Positions 26,403-33,996 of a stretch of 64,000 nt of DNA are shown here, one piece after another (within the stretch, counting starts at the first letter, position 1; each line of letters opens with the position of its first letter). The position numbers and the translations under genes were made by a program. The DNA comes from Asticcacaulis sp. EMRT-3. GTDB taxonomy: Bacteria; Pseudomonadota; Alphaproteobacteria; Caulobacterales; Caulobacteraceae. Where the stretch lies: the NCBI RefSeq assembly GCF_030027245.1, contig NZ_JASERT010000004.1, positions 1-64,000 of the forward strand, in the 5' to 3' direction. Under the pieces are notes generated by a model. It made no database searches. It was not told the origin of the DNA and saw only the letters and a list, made by a program, of their open reading frames with translations.

Positions 26403-27650
26403 ATGACCGGCATTTATAACGGACATAACATCATGATCGATCGCGGCGAACATGTCGGGCTGATGGAGCCGGTCATTCCCGGCAGCGCGGCGCGCGGGCG
26501 CGGCGAGCTGATCGATCTGGCCCTCGAACTGGCGCAGCAATCGGCGGGTTTCCGCCGCAGCCTGCCGCCGGAAATCGCCACCTCCTTAAGCGATCTCGTC
26601 CGGGCGATGAACTGCTATTACAGCAATCTGATCGAGGGCCACAACACCCATCCGGTCGAGATCGAAAGGGCGCTGCAACAGGATTACAGCACAGACAGCG
26701 CCAAGCGCGACCTGCAACTGGAGGCCGCCGCCCATATCGCCGTCCAGGCCTGGATAGATAAGGGGGGGATAGACAAGGGGGGGATTGATAAGGGCGGACT
26801 TGCGTGTGATCCGCTCAGCACCGCCGCCATTTTCGAGATTCACCGCCGCTTTTACGACCACCTGCCCGACAGCCTGAAATGGGTCGAAAACCCCGATACG
26901 GGCCAGCGCATCGCGGTGACGGGCGGGGCGGCGCGCACGCTCGATGTCCGCGTCGGACGCCATGTCAGCATCAGCCCCGGCGCCGTCATGCGCTTCATGG
27001 CAAGGCTTGAAGAGGCGTTTCGCCATCTCGGCAAGGCGGAGCGGATCATGGCCACGGCGGCGGCCCATCATCGTCTGTTGTGGATCCACCCGTTTCTCGA
27101 CGGCAATGGCCGGGTGGCCCGCCTCGTGTCACATGCCATGTGGCTGGAGCCGCTCGAAACCGGCGGCCTGTGGTCGGTGTCGCGCGGCCTGGCCCGTCAG
27201 GTCGAAACCTATAAGCGCCATCTGGCCCAGTGCGACGAAGGCCGTCAGGGCGACCGCGACGGTCGGGGCAATCTGAGCGAGGCCGCCCTCGTCGATTTCA
27301 CGCGCTTCTTCCTGCAAACCGCGCTCGATCAGGTGCGCTTCATGGAGAGCCTCGTCCAGCCAGACCGGCTGCGCGCCCGGCTCAGGCTATGGGCGCAGGA
27401 AGAGATGGCGCTGGGCACCCTGCCCGCTCGCTGCAACCTGTTGCTCGACGCCCTGCTCTATCGCGGCGAAATCCAGCGCGGCGATGCAGCGGCGATCACC
27501 GGCCTTGGTGAGCGGCAGGCGCGCCGCGTCCTGTCGGCCTTAAGCGATGCCGGCGTGCTGGCCTCGCCCTCTCCGCGCGGCGCCATCCGGCTGGCCTTCC
27601 CGGCACGACTGGCCGGGCGCTGGATGCCGGGCCTTTTCCCCGAAGCCTGA
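26403..27650 (+). CDS. Fic/DOC-family protein (class II, autoinhibited) with C-terminal winged helix
   Basis: Protein of 415 residues, probably an AMP-transferase that modifies a target hydroxyl. The Fic motif H229-PFLDGNGRVAR is complete. The inhibitory motif S74-NLI-E78-G lies before it, as in class II Fic proteins whose own helix blocks ATP. A winged-helix-like end (about 350-410: TGLGERQARRVLSALSDAGVL) resembles other DNA-associated Fic proteins. Residues 118-132 are three IDKGG units from a 15-bp tandem repeat. An alternative start is the ATG at 26433. It stands directly before the partition region; a role in replicon upkeep is only inference. Confidence 0.9.
   Translation: MTGIYNGHNIMIDRGEHVGLMEPVIPGSAARGRGELIDLALELAQQSAGFRRSLPPEIATSLSDLVRAMNCYYSNLIEGHNTHPVEIERALQQDYSTDSAKRDLQLEAAAHIAVQAWIDKGGIDKGGIDKGGLACDPLSTAAIFEIHRRFYDHLPDSLKWVENPDTGQRIAVTGGAARTLDVRVGRHVSISPGAVMRFMARLEEAFRHLGKAERIMATAAAHHRLLWIHPFLDGNGRVARLVSHAMWLEPLETGGLWSVSRGLARQVETYKRHLAQCDEGRQGDRDGRGNLSEAALVDFTRFFLQTALDQVRFMESLVQPDRLRARLRLWAQEEMALGTLPARCNLLLDALLYRGEIQRGDAAAITGLGERQARRVLSALSDAGVLASPSPRGAIRLAFPARLAGRWMPGLFPEA
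26754..26798 (+). repeat. 15-bp x 3 in-frame tandem repeat inside the Fic gene
   Basis: Three units of ATAGATAAGGGGGGG type, the third diverged, encode IDKGG-IDKGG-IDKGG. Unit gain or loss would keep the frame; slippage inside the G7 runs would break it. Confidence 0.9.
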
Positions 27651-27940
27651 ATCAGACTATCAGATAGCTACCGGATAGCGGTTAGCTATCTTACGTCTTT
27701 ACGGCTAGCTATCCGCTAGCTGGCCGAAAGCTTTTGTCTATCTGTTAAGTATATATTAGCTTTCGGAAAGCTATGGGTAAGTTGTCTGGTGACTATCTGG
27801 CGGCTTTACGGAAGCTTTCTAACCTCAGCCGAATCAGGCTAGCTTCACTGCAAGCATAGGCTATCGGCCAGCTACCAGATAGCCGTCCGCTATCCGTCCG
27901 GGTTCACAAAGCCACCTGTGCGCAAATTCAAAGGAAGACC
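27651..27940. repeat. Centromere-like repeat region upstream of parA
   Basis: Contains seven GATAGC/GCTATC words, at 27663, 27674, 27685, 27708, 27860, 27878 and 27889. Three consecutive ones, and the last two, are exactly 11 bases apart (one helical turn). Between the two clusters are four GAAAGC/GCTTTC words (27726, 27759, 27766, 27814) and several GCTAGC. This arrangement is what a ParA/RHH system needs as a partition site and as an operator for its own promoter. Assignment rests on position and repeat structure. Confidence 0.65.
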
Positions 27941-28645
27941 ATGCCCGTCATCTCGTTCATTTCCCCCAAGGGCGGGGTCGGCAAGACCACCGCCGCCACG
28001 CTGCTGGCCACGCAACTGGCGCGCAAGGCCCGCGTGATCGTCATCGACGCCGACCCGAACCGGCCGATTGCCGCCTGGTCGCAACTCAAGGGCTGCCCGG
28101 AAAACCTGACCATTATTTCCGACGCCAATCAGGAAAACATCCTCGACAAGATCGAGCAGGCCGCCGCCGAAGCGCCGTTTGTGGTCGTCGATTGCGAAGG
28201 CACGGCGTCGCTGACCGTCGCCTATGCCATCGGCGCCTCCGATCTGGTGGTGGTGCCGACGCAAGGCTCGCAGCTTGACGCCAAACAGGCCGCCAAGGCC
28301 TTGTCTCTGATCAAGAATACCGAGCGCCAGTCGCGCCGCCCGATCCCGCACGCCGTCCTGTTGACCCGCACCAATCCGGTCATCAAACCGCGCACCCTGA
28401 CCAGCATCCACCAGCAATTGCGCGACCACGGCGTCAGCCTGTTCCAGACCCAGATGCACGAGCGCGAGGCCTTCAAGGCGATGTTTTCGTTTGGCGGCAC
28501 CTTAGAAGGCCTCGACCGCGCCCAGGTCAATAATATCGACAAGGCCATCAGCAATGCGCGCAGTTTCGCCGCCGAGGTGATCGATATTCTCAAAGGCGGG
28601 GAGGGGGCGCAAACCCCCGCCGCCACCAGCACAAAGGTCGCCTGA
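27941..28645 (+). CDS. parA: ParA-family partition ATPase
   Basis: Walker-type ATPase of 234 residues that segregates the replicon by dynamic binding to nucleoid DNA. The deviant Walker A is K10-GGVGK15-TT; Walker A' region VIVIDADPNRP and Walker B FVVVDCEG follow. It lacks an N-terminal DNA-binding domain, so it is the short (type Ib-like) form, usually paired with a small ribbon-helix-helix partner, which is the next gene. It is preceded by the repeat-rich partition-like region and followed after one base by its partner. Confidence 0.93.
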   Translation: MPVISFISPKGGVGKTTAATLLATQLARKARVIVIDADPNRPIAAWSQLKGCPENLTIISDANQENILDKIEQAAAEAPFVVVDCEGTASLTVAYAIGASDLVVVPTQGSQLDAKQAAKALSLIKNTERQSRRPIPHAVLLTRTNPVIKPRTLTSIHQQLRDHGVSLFQTQMHEREAFKAMFSFGGTLEGLDRAQVNNIDKAISNARSFAAEVIDILKGGEGAQTPAATSTKVA

Positions 28646-28646
28646 T

Positions 28647-29033
28647 ATGACCCCCGACACAAGCAGCGAAACCCATAGCCAGCGCGCCTCGATCTTCGAC
28701 GATGATCTCGATCTCGACCTGTCGGCCTTTGCGCCGCGCAGGCCCGAAAACGTCAAGCCCGACAAGGAGGCCTTGCGCACGGTCGCCGAATCGCGCGGTT
28801 TTTCGAGCCGCGAACCGGTCAGCGCGCCGCCCGCCGCCCCCGAACCGCAGCTTCAGCGCCGTTACCGCACCGGGCGCAACCGCCAGCTCAATCTGAAGGT
28901 GACCGACGAGGCGCTGCGCCGCTTCTACGCCCTGGCCGATGCGCAGGGCCTGGTGCTGGGTGAGGTGTTCGAGCAGGCCGTCAGCGCCCTGGAAGACGCC
29001 CTGAAAGCCGCTGATAAGACCGGGCGCCCCTGA
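28647..29033 (+). CDS. Small RHH partition partner (ParB/ParG-like)
   Basis: Protein of 128 residues: a disordered acidic and proline-rich N-terminus (about 1-80) and a C-terminal segment, RNRQLNLKVTDEALRRFYALADAQGLVLGEVFEQAV, that fits a ribbon-helix-helix fold (strand, helix, helix). This is the usual plan of centromere-binding partners of short ParA proteins, with the flexible tail stimulating ParA. I know no specific family name. The ATG at 28647 comes right after the parA stop and the gene ends two bases before repA, so the three form one operon. Confidence 0.8.
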   Translation: MTPDTSSETHSQRASIFDDDLDLDLSAFAPRRPENVKPDKEALRTVAESRGFSSREPVSAPPAAPEPQLQRRYRTGRNRQLNLKVTDEALRRFYALADAQGLVLGEVFEQAVSALEDALKAADKTGRP

Positions 29034-29035
29034 TC

Positions 29036-29956
29036 ATGGCCAGGCGTCACGCAGAAAGCCAGTTCGACCTGTTCATCCCGCTGATCAGCGACCTGTCGCT
29101 GAAAGACCAGCGTGAAATCATGGAGCGGCCCTTCTTCTCGCTCGCCAAGCGCAAGCGGCTGAAACCGATCGAATATACCTCACCGGACGGCGATACCTGG
29201 GTCAAGGTGTCGGGGAATGCCGAATTCGGCATCGCCACCATCTGGGACGCCGATGTGCTGATCTGGGCGGCGTCGCAGCTCAACCGCATGAAGGAGCAGG
29301 GGGTCAATGACCTGCCGCGCACCCTGCGCACCACCTCCTATGACCTGTTGCGCGCCATCAAACGCGATACGGGCGGCAAGAGCTATCAGGAGCTGCACGC
29401 CGCCCTGCAAAGGCTGGAATCGACCACCATCCAGACCTCCTTGCGCGCCCCCAAGCGCAAGGACAAGGCGCAGTTCGGCTGGATCGACGCCTTTCAGTTG
29501 GAGGTCGATCCCGAAACAGAGGCCCCGCGCGGCATTTCGATCACCCTGTCGGACTGGGTCTATCAGGGCATTGTCACCGACAAGGCGCTGCTGACCATGC
29601 ACCAGGACTATTTCCTTTTGACCGGCGGCATGGAGCGCGCCCTTTACCGCGCGGCCCGCAAACACGCCGGTGAACAGGAGCAGGGCTGGACGTGCCGGGT
29701 GTCCTTGCTGCACGAAAAGACCGGATCGGACAGTCCGCTCAAACAATTCACCTATCTGCTGAAGCGCGTCATCGCCAAGAATGCCCTGCCGGAATATGTG
29801 ATGAGCCTGACCAGGGTGGCCGATGGTTCGCCCGCCGTGCATTTTGTCCGCCGCGATATAGGGGTGCGGACAGATATTCGTGAGGAACTGAAGCGGCTGG
29901 AACGGCTGAACGCCGAAGACCGCCGCCGCCTCGAACTGGATGGTCTGGAAAGATAA
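29036..29956 (+). CDS. repA: Replication initiator protein (RPA/RepA type)
   Basis: Initiator of 306 residues of the kind found on alphaproteobacterial plasmids (replication protein A family). It shows ESQFDLFIPLISDLSLKDQREIMERPFFSLAKRKR at the N-terminus, a winged-helix region around LRTTSYDLLRAIKRDTGGKSYQELHAALQRLESTTIQT, and a second one around YFLLTGGMERALYRAARKHAG. It should bind the iterons that begin 20 bases after its stop codon and open the origin. Its operon with parA and the RHH gene is a standard replication-partition module. Confidence 0.92.
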   Translation: MARRHAESQFDLFIPLISDLSLKDQREIMERPFFSLAKRKRLKPIEYTSPDGDTWVKVSGNAEFGIATIWDADVLIWAASQLNRMKEQGVNDLPRTLRTTSYDLLRAIKRDTGGKSYQELHAALQRLESTTIQTSLRAPKRKDKAQFGWIDAFQLEVDPETEAPRGISITLSDWVYQGIVTDKALLTMHQDYFLLTGGMERALYRAARKHAGEQEQGWTCRVSLLHEKTGSDSPLKQFTYLLKRVIAKNALPEYVMSLTRVADGSPAVHFVRRDIGVRTDIREELKRLERLNAEDRRRLELDGLER

Positions 29957-30360
29957 GGGCTTGTGGAAAAGCCGTCGGGGGAACAGTGACTTTTTACGGC
30001 GCAGATGTCGGGGGAACAGTGACCGGACTTGACACCATCTGTCGGGGGATTAGTGACCGATTCGCACCGGCTGGCGGGCGGCTGAGTCGGGGGAACAGTG
30101 ACCGGATCAGGCTGATTCGCGCAAAACACGGCCAAAAGCGCCACGCGCCGCTGGAAAAGCGGTTTTCGGGGGAACAGTGACCGATTATCCCCGCTGTTTT
30201 GGCTGTGCAGGCGTCCTTCCGGGCCTGCGGATTCATCCCGCCCTGTGGATACAGGCGGGCCGGGCGGGCAAAATCATCGGGGGAACAGTGACCTTCACCA
30301 CGGGGGATTGATGACTGGACAGGCGGGGGAACAGTGACGAAATCACGGGGGAACAGTGAC
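29957..30360. other. Iteron-type replication origin
   Basis: Nine direct copies of a 15-base iteron, CGGGGGAACAGTGAC. Seven are perfect, starting at 29976, 30009, 30088, 30167, 30278, 30324 and 30346; two are diverged (30043 with GATTAGTGAC, 30301 with GATTGATGAC). Start spacings are 33, 34, 45, 79, 111, 23, 23 and 22 bases, so the last four form a regular cluster. TGTGGATAC at 30244-30252 is an 8/9 match, inverted, to the DnaA box TTATCCACA. The location directly after repA supports origin function. Confidence 0.88.
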
Positions 30361-30460
30361 CGGACACTCTCATATGTCTATGATTTAAAAGGTGTTTTTG
30401 CCGTTTATTTCAACCTTAACTTACTTAACTTGACTCCTTAACAAGAGTCTTTAACGCGCC
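30361..30460. other. AT-rich tract beside the iterons (possible unwinding element)
   Basis: Immediately after the last iteron the sequence turns AT-rich, with repeated TTAAC words (CCTTAACTTACTTAACTTGA and CCTTAACAAG). Such tracts beside iterons commonly serve as the melting site. From about 30460 to 30678 I see no further feature. Confidence 0.55.
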
Positions 30461-30678
30461 GGAGAACGGGCAGGGGTCAGGGCGCGTCACTGGCCTCGCC
30501 GACCCGAAAGACGGTCGGCGGGCCAGACCGGTCAAAAAGAGCGGGAAAAAGCCGGGTGTTTGCGGCGCATTGTGGTCAAAAACCGGCAGCCAGCGGCGAT
30601 AAGCCTCAGGACTGGACAGGCAGGCGGCAGGCGGTTCATATTGTCTTACAAAAAAGGCCAGTTCAGGAACCACGCAGC

Positions 30679-32061
30679 ATGACATCCGATAAGCTTCATC
30701 TCTCACGGCGCGGGCTCTTGGGCGGTCTGGCCCTGACCGGAGCGATCACCACCCGTTTGGGTACGCAGGCTTCAGCGAAGGTGGCCGACAGCGCCCCCGC
30801 CGGGCTGGCCGCAACCCCGCCAATGGGCTGGAATAGCTGGAACAGCTTCGCCACCACCATCACCGAGGCGCAGGCCCTGCAAACGGCGCGCATTATGGCC
30901 GACAGGCTGCTGCCGCACGGCTATCATGTCTTCACCATCGACATCCAGTGGTATGAGCCGGACGCGACGAGTTACACCTACAGCGCCAAACCGCAACCGG
31001 TGATGGATGGCTATGGCAGGCTTTTGCCCGCCCCCAATCGCTTTCCGTCCAGTGCCGATGGCAAGGGTTTCAGCGCCATTGCCGATCAGGTGCACGCGCT
31101 GGGCCTCACCTTCGGCATTCACCTGATGCGCGGCATTCCGCGTCTGGCGGTCGAGCGCAACCTGCCGGTGTTCGGCACAGCCTATCATGCCCGCGACATC
31201 GCCAATACGGCCAGCACCTGTCCGTGGAACCCCGATATGTACGGCGTTGATATGCGAAAGCCCGGCGCGCAGGCCTATTATGACAGCGTATTTGCCCTCT
31301 ATGCCGGCTGGGGCGTCGATTTCGTCAAGATGGACGATATGAGCCGTCCCTATGACGCCCACGCGCCGGAAATTGAGGCCGCCCATGCCGCTATCGTCAA
31401 CAGCGGGCGACCGATCATTTTGAGCCTGTCGCCCGGCGAAACCCCGCTGCCGCGCGCTGATCATGTCAAGCGCTTTGCCCAGATGTGGCGCATCAGCGAT
31501 GATTTCTGGGACGAATGGCCGCTGTTGGAGGCGCAGTTCACCCGGCTGGAAAACTGGAACGCCCACCGCAGCCCCGGTGCCTGGCCCGATGCCGACATGC
31601 TGCCCCTGGGGCGGCTGGCTTTGGGCCAGCGCGACAGCAAATTTACGCCGGATGAGCAGAAAACCCTGATGACTCTGTGGTCGATTGCGCGCTCGCCGCT
31701 GATCATGGGCGGCGACCTGCGCTATCTCGACGACGCCACGCTTTCGCTGCTGACGAATGACGAGGTGCTGGCCGTCAATCAGCACAGCCACGATAATCAG
31801 CCGCATTTCTTTGCCGACGGCACGCGCATCTGGACGGCGCGGGCGGAGAATAACGACGCCTATCTGGCCCTGTTCAACACAACCGACGCCGAAAAGGCGG
31901 TCGGTTTCGATCCGGGTGTGATCGGGCTTTCAGGGGGGCTTTCAGGCACGGTGGCGGTGCGCGATCTGTGGGCGGGCAGGGCGCTTGCACCGGTACAGGG
32001 TTCAGTGAGCGCCACCTTGCCGCCACATGGCGCGGCCCTGTATCGCCTGAGCCCGGCCTAG
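30679..32061 (+). CDS. Glycoside hydrolase family 27 (alpha-galactosidase type)
   Basis: Exported protein of 460 residues with a twin-arginine-like leader (LSRRGLLGGLALTGA). It begins the catalytic barrel with PPMGWNSWNSF, the GH27 signature. The nucleophile Asp is expected in VDFVKMDDMSR (usual form YLKxD), and PGAWPDADMLPLG matches the PGxWNDPDML block. It probably removes alpha-galactosyl or related alpha-linked residues from plant glycans. The ATG at 30679 is used; the frame is open to 30556 but lacks a leader there. A LSGGLSG stretch near the end comes from a short tandem duplication. The TAG stop merges with a repeat element. Confidence 0.9.
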   Translation: MTSDKLHLSRRGLLGGLALTGAITTRLGTQASAKVADSAPAGLAATPPMGWNSWNSFATTITEAQALQTARIMADRLLPHGYHVFTIDIQWYEPDATSYTYSAKPQPVMDGYGRLLPAPNRFPSSADGKGFSAIADQVHALGLTFGIHLMRGIPRLAVERNLPVFGTAYHARDIANTASTCPWNPDMYGVDMRKPGAQAYYDSVFALYAGWGVDFVKMDDMSRPYDAHAPEIEAAHAAIVNSGRPIILSLSPGETPLPRADHVKRFAQMWRISDDFWDEWPLLEAQFTRLENWNAHRSPGAWPDADMLPLGRLALGQRDSKFTPDEQKTLMTLWSIARSPLIMGGDLRYLDDATLSLLTNDEVLAVNQHSHDNQPHFFADGTRIWTARAENNDAYLALFNTTDAEKAVGFDPGVIGLSGGLSGTVAVRDLWAGRALAPVQGSVSATLPPHGAALYRLSPA

Positions 32062-32172
32062 GGCGGTCTGCATTCTGATTGAATCGGTCAAAGGCATGCA
32101 ATCCGCTCTATATTTTACGTTTTTCCGCATCTCGCCTTCAATTTGTAAGTCAAATGAAACGCGCGTTGCTTT
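32060..32172. repeat. Dispersed repeat family 1 between convergent genes
   Basis: Copy starting AGGGCGGTCTGCATTC and ending CGCGTTGCTTT. Both flanking genes end in it: the GH27 stop TAG on the left and, on the other strand, the ABC ATPase stop TAA on the right. It fills the whole space between the two genes and is placed to act as a shared terminator. Confidence 0.9.
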
Positions 32173-32947
32173 AGGGCGCGGGCAGGGCGCCCGACAGTTG
32201 CGCCAGAATGGCCGGATCGGGCAGGGCCTTGCGGTCGAGCGGCAGGTCGTACACGGCGGTTGAGCCATAGCGGTGCGGCGTCTGCGGGTCGTGGCGGCGC
32301 TTGTCGAAGGCCAGGACGCGCGTGCCCAGCTTGAAGGCCTCCTTGATGTCGTGCGTCACCATCAGCACGGTCAGGTTCTGCTCCTGCCACAGCCGCGTGA
32401 TCAGTTCGTGCATGTCGAGGCGGATGCCGGGATCGAGCGCGCCGAACGGTTCATCGAGCAGCATGACGCGCGGTTTTTTGATCAGGGCCTGCGCAATGGC
32501 CAGCCTTTGCTGCATCCCGCCCGATAGCTGGCCCGGATAGACGTGCAGGCTGTGTTCCAGCCCCACCGCCGCCAGCATCTCCTCGGCCAGCAGGCGCGCC
32601 TCCTTGCGGCGTTTGCCAAATAGCGTGCCAAGAAGGGGCGAGGCGGCGAATTCGAGGCCCAGCACCACATTGTCGCGCACGCTCAAATGCGGAAACACCG
32701 AATAGCGTTGAAAAACGACGCCGCGATCCGGCCCCGGTTCGGGCGAAAGAGGCTTGCCGTCCAGCTCGACCGTGCCCTTGGTCGGCGATTCCTCGCCTAA
32801 GACCAGCCGCAAAAACGTGCTCTTGCCCGCGCCCGACGGGCCGATGATCGAGACGAAACTGCCCTCGGCAATATCGAGCGAAACGCGCTCCAGCACGATC
32901 TTCTCGCCATATTCGACCCAGACATTCTTGAACGACAAAAAGGCCAT
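32171..32947 (-). CDS. ABC transporter ATP-binding protein (nitrate/taurine/guanidine importer type)
   Basis: ATPase subunit of 258 residues. Walker A is GPSGAGKST, the Q-loop is in VVFQRYSVFP, the signature is LSGGMQQRLAIAQAL, Walker B is VMLLDEPFGALD and the switch His is in VTHDIKEA. It belongs to the SsuB/TauB/NrtD class. Its start overlaps the permease stop (TGATG). In UAAP-carboxylase loci this importer is annotated for urea; later work on such loci makes guanidine the more likely substrate. Confidence 0.93.
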   Translation of the reverse strand: MAFLSFKNVWVEYGEKIVLERVSLDIAEGSFVSIIGPSGAGKSTFLRLVLGEESPTKGTVELDGKPLSPEPGPDRGVVFQRYSVFPHLSVRDNVVLGLEFAASPLLGTLFGKRRKEARLLAEEMLAAVGLEHSLHVYPGQLSGGMQQRLAIAQALIKKPRVMLLDEPFGALDPGIRLDMHELITRLWQEQNLTVLMVTHDIKEAFKLGTRVLAFDKRRHDPQTPHRYGSTAVYDLPLDRKALPDPAILAQLSGALPAP

Positions 32948-33765
32948 CAGCCCGCCTTCCTGTGCGCCCAGGGGAAGCTTTCGCGGCTCAAGGCGCGCAG
33001 CACGAAATCCATCATCAGGGCCAGTATGGCGATCCACGCCACATAGGGCAGGATGATGTCCATCGCCAGATAGCGCCGCACCAGAAAGATGCGGTAGCCC
33101 AGACCGACATCCGACGCGATGGCCTCGGCGGAAATCAGGAACACCCAGGCGGGCCCCAGCGACAGGCGCACGCTGTCGATCAGGCGCGGCAGGATCTGCG
33201 GCAGCACGACGCGGATGGCCAGTTGCCAGGTGCTGGCCCCCAGGGTCTGGGCCTTGACGATCTGCTCACTGGGCAGGGCGGCGACGCAGGCGGCCAGATC
33301 GCGCACCATAAAGGGGGTGATGCCGATAATGATCAGGATCACCTTCGAGGTTTCGCCCAGGCCAAAGGCGATGAACAGGATCGGCAGGACGGCAATCGGC
33401 GGAATGACGGCCAGGGTCGCCACAAACGGCGAAAAGCTGGCGCGCACCAGCGGCACAATGCCCAGCGCCATGCCGATAACCAAAGCCAGAACGGTGGAGA
33501 TCAGGATGCCGAGGCCGAGGCGTTGCAGGCTGGCCAGTGTGTCGGCCACCATCAGCACATGGCCGGTCATCGGGTCTTGCGTGAAGGCCATTTTGGCGAA
33601 GCTGGCGGCCATTTGCGACAGGGTGGGCAGCACCTTGTCGGCGGCATTGGCAGCGTGGCGCAAGGTGGCGGCGTGGACATACACCAGAAAGGCGGCCATC
33701 AGGGGCAGGCTGCCCAGCACAAAGGCCAGCCCCCCTTTCGGGGTGATATTCACCAATCGGCGCAT
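32947..33765 (-). CDS. ABC transporter permease
   Basis: Membrane subunit of 272 residues of the SsuC/TauC type with about six hydrophobic segments. The cytoplasmic EAA loop is KAQTLGASTWQLAIRVVLPQILPRLIDSVRLSLGPAW. It should pair with the downstream ATPase and with the lipoprotein encoded about 230 bases upstream, from which it is separated by strong hairpins. Confidence 0.92.
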   Translation of the reverse strand: MRRLVNITPKGGLAFVLGSLPLMAAFLVYVHAATLRHAANAADKVLPTLSQMAASFAKMAFTQDPMTGHVLMVADTLASLQRLGLGILISTVLALVIGMALGIVPLVRASFSPFVATLAVIPPIAVLPILFIAFGLGETSKVILIIIGITPFMVRDLAACVAALPSEQIVKAQTLGASTWQLAIRVVLPQILPRLIDSVRLSLGPAWVFLISAEAIASDVGLGYRIFLVRRYLAMDIILPYVAWIAILALMMDFVLRALSRESFPWAHRKAG

Positions 33766-33835
33766 ACGGCACTCACGGGTTGGAACTTGAGGGTATCGGA
33801 AGAAAAGGTGCAGACATAGTCTTCAATCGCTTCCC

Positions 33836-33979
33836 CTCTCCCCTCGGTGAGGGGAGAGGACGGGAGGCTTGCGCGAAGCGTAAGGTGACCGGGTGAGGGG
33901 CATGTCTGGCGTATATAAAGAGCCCCTCATCCGCCCTTCGCTTCGCTCCGGCCACCTTCTCCCCTCTTGAGGGGAGAAG
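33836..33979. repeat. Paired GAGGGGAG hairpins inside the ABC operon
   Basis: Two strong stems: CTCTCCCCTC/GAGGGGAGAG at 33836-33858 and CTTCTCCCCTC/GAGGGGAGAAG at 33956-33979. Between them are GTGAGGGGC and GCCCCTCA, which also pair. They lie between the binding-protein gene and the permease gene, and could stabilise the upstream message or attenuate the downstream part, giving more binding protein than permease. Confidence 0.7.
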
Positions 33980-33996
33980 GGAAAGGAAAGCGCATC

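Noticed and set aside
29976..30360. Regular direct repeats that could be taken for a CRISPR array
   Set aside because: Units are 15 bases with spacers of 7-96 bases, no cas genes are near, and they follow a replication initiator gene; they are iterons.
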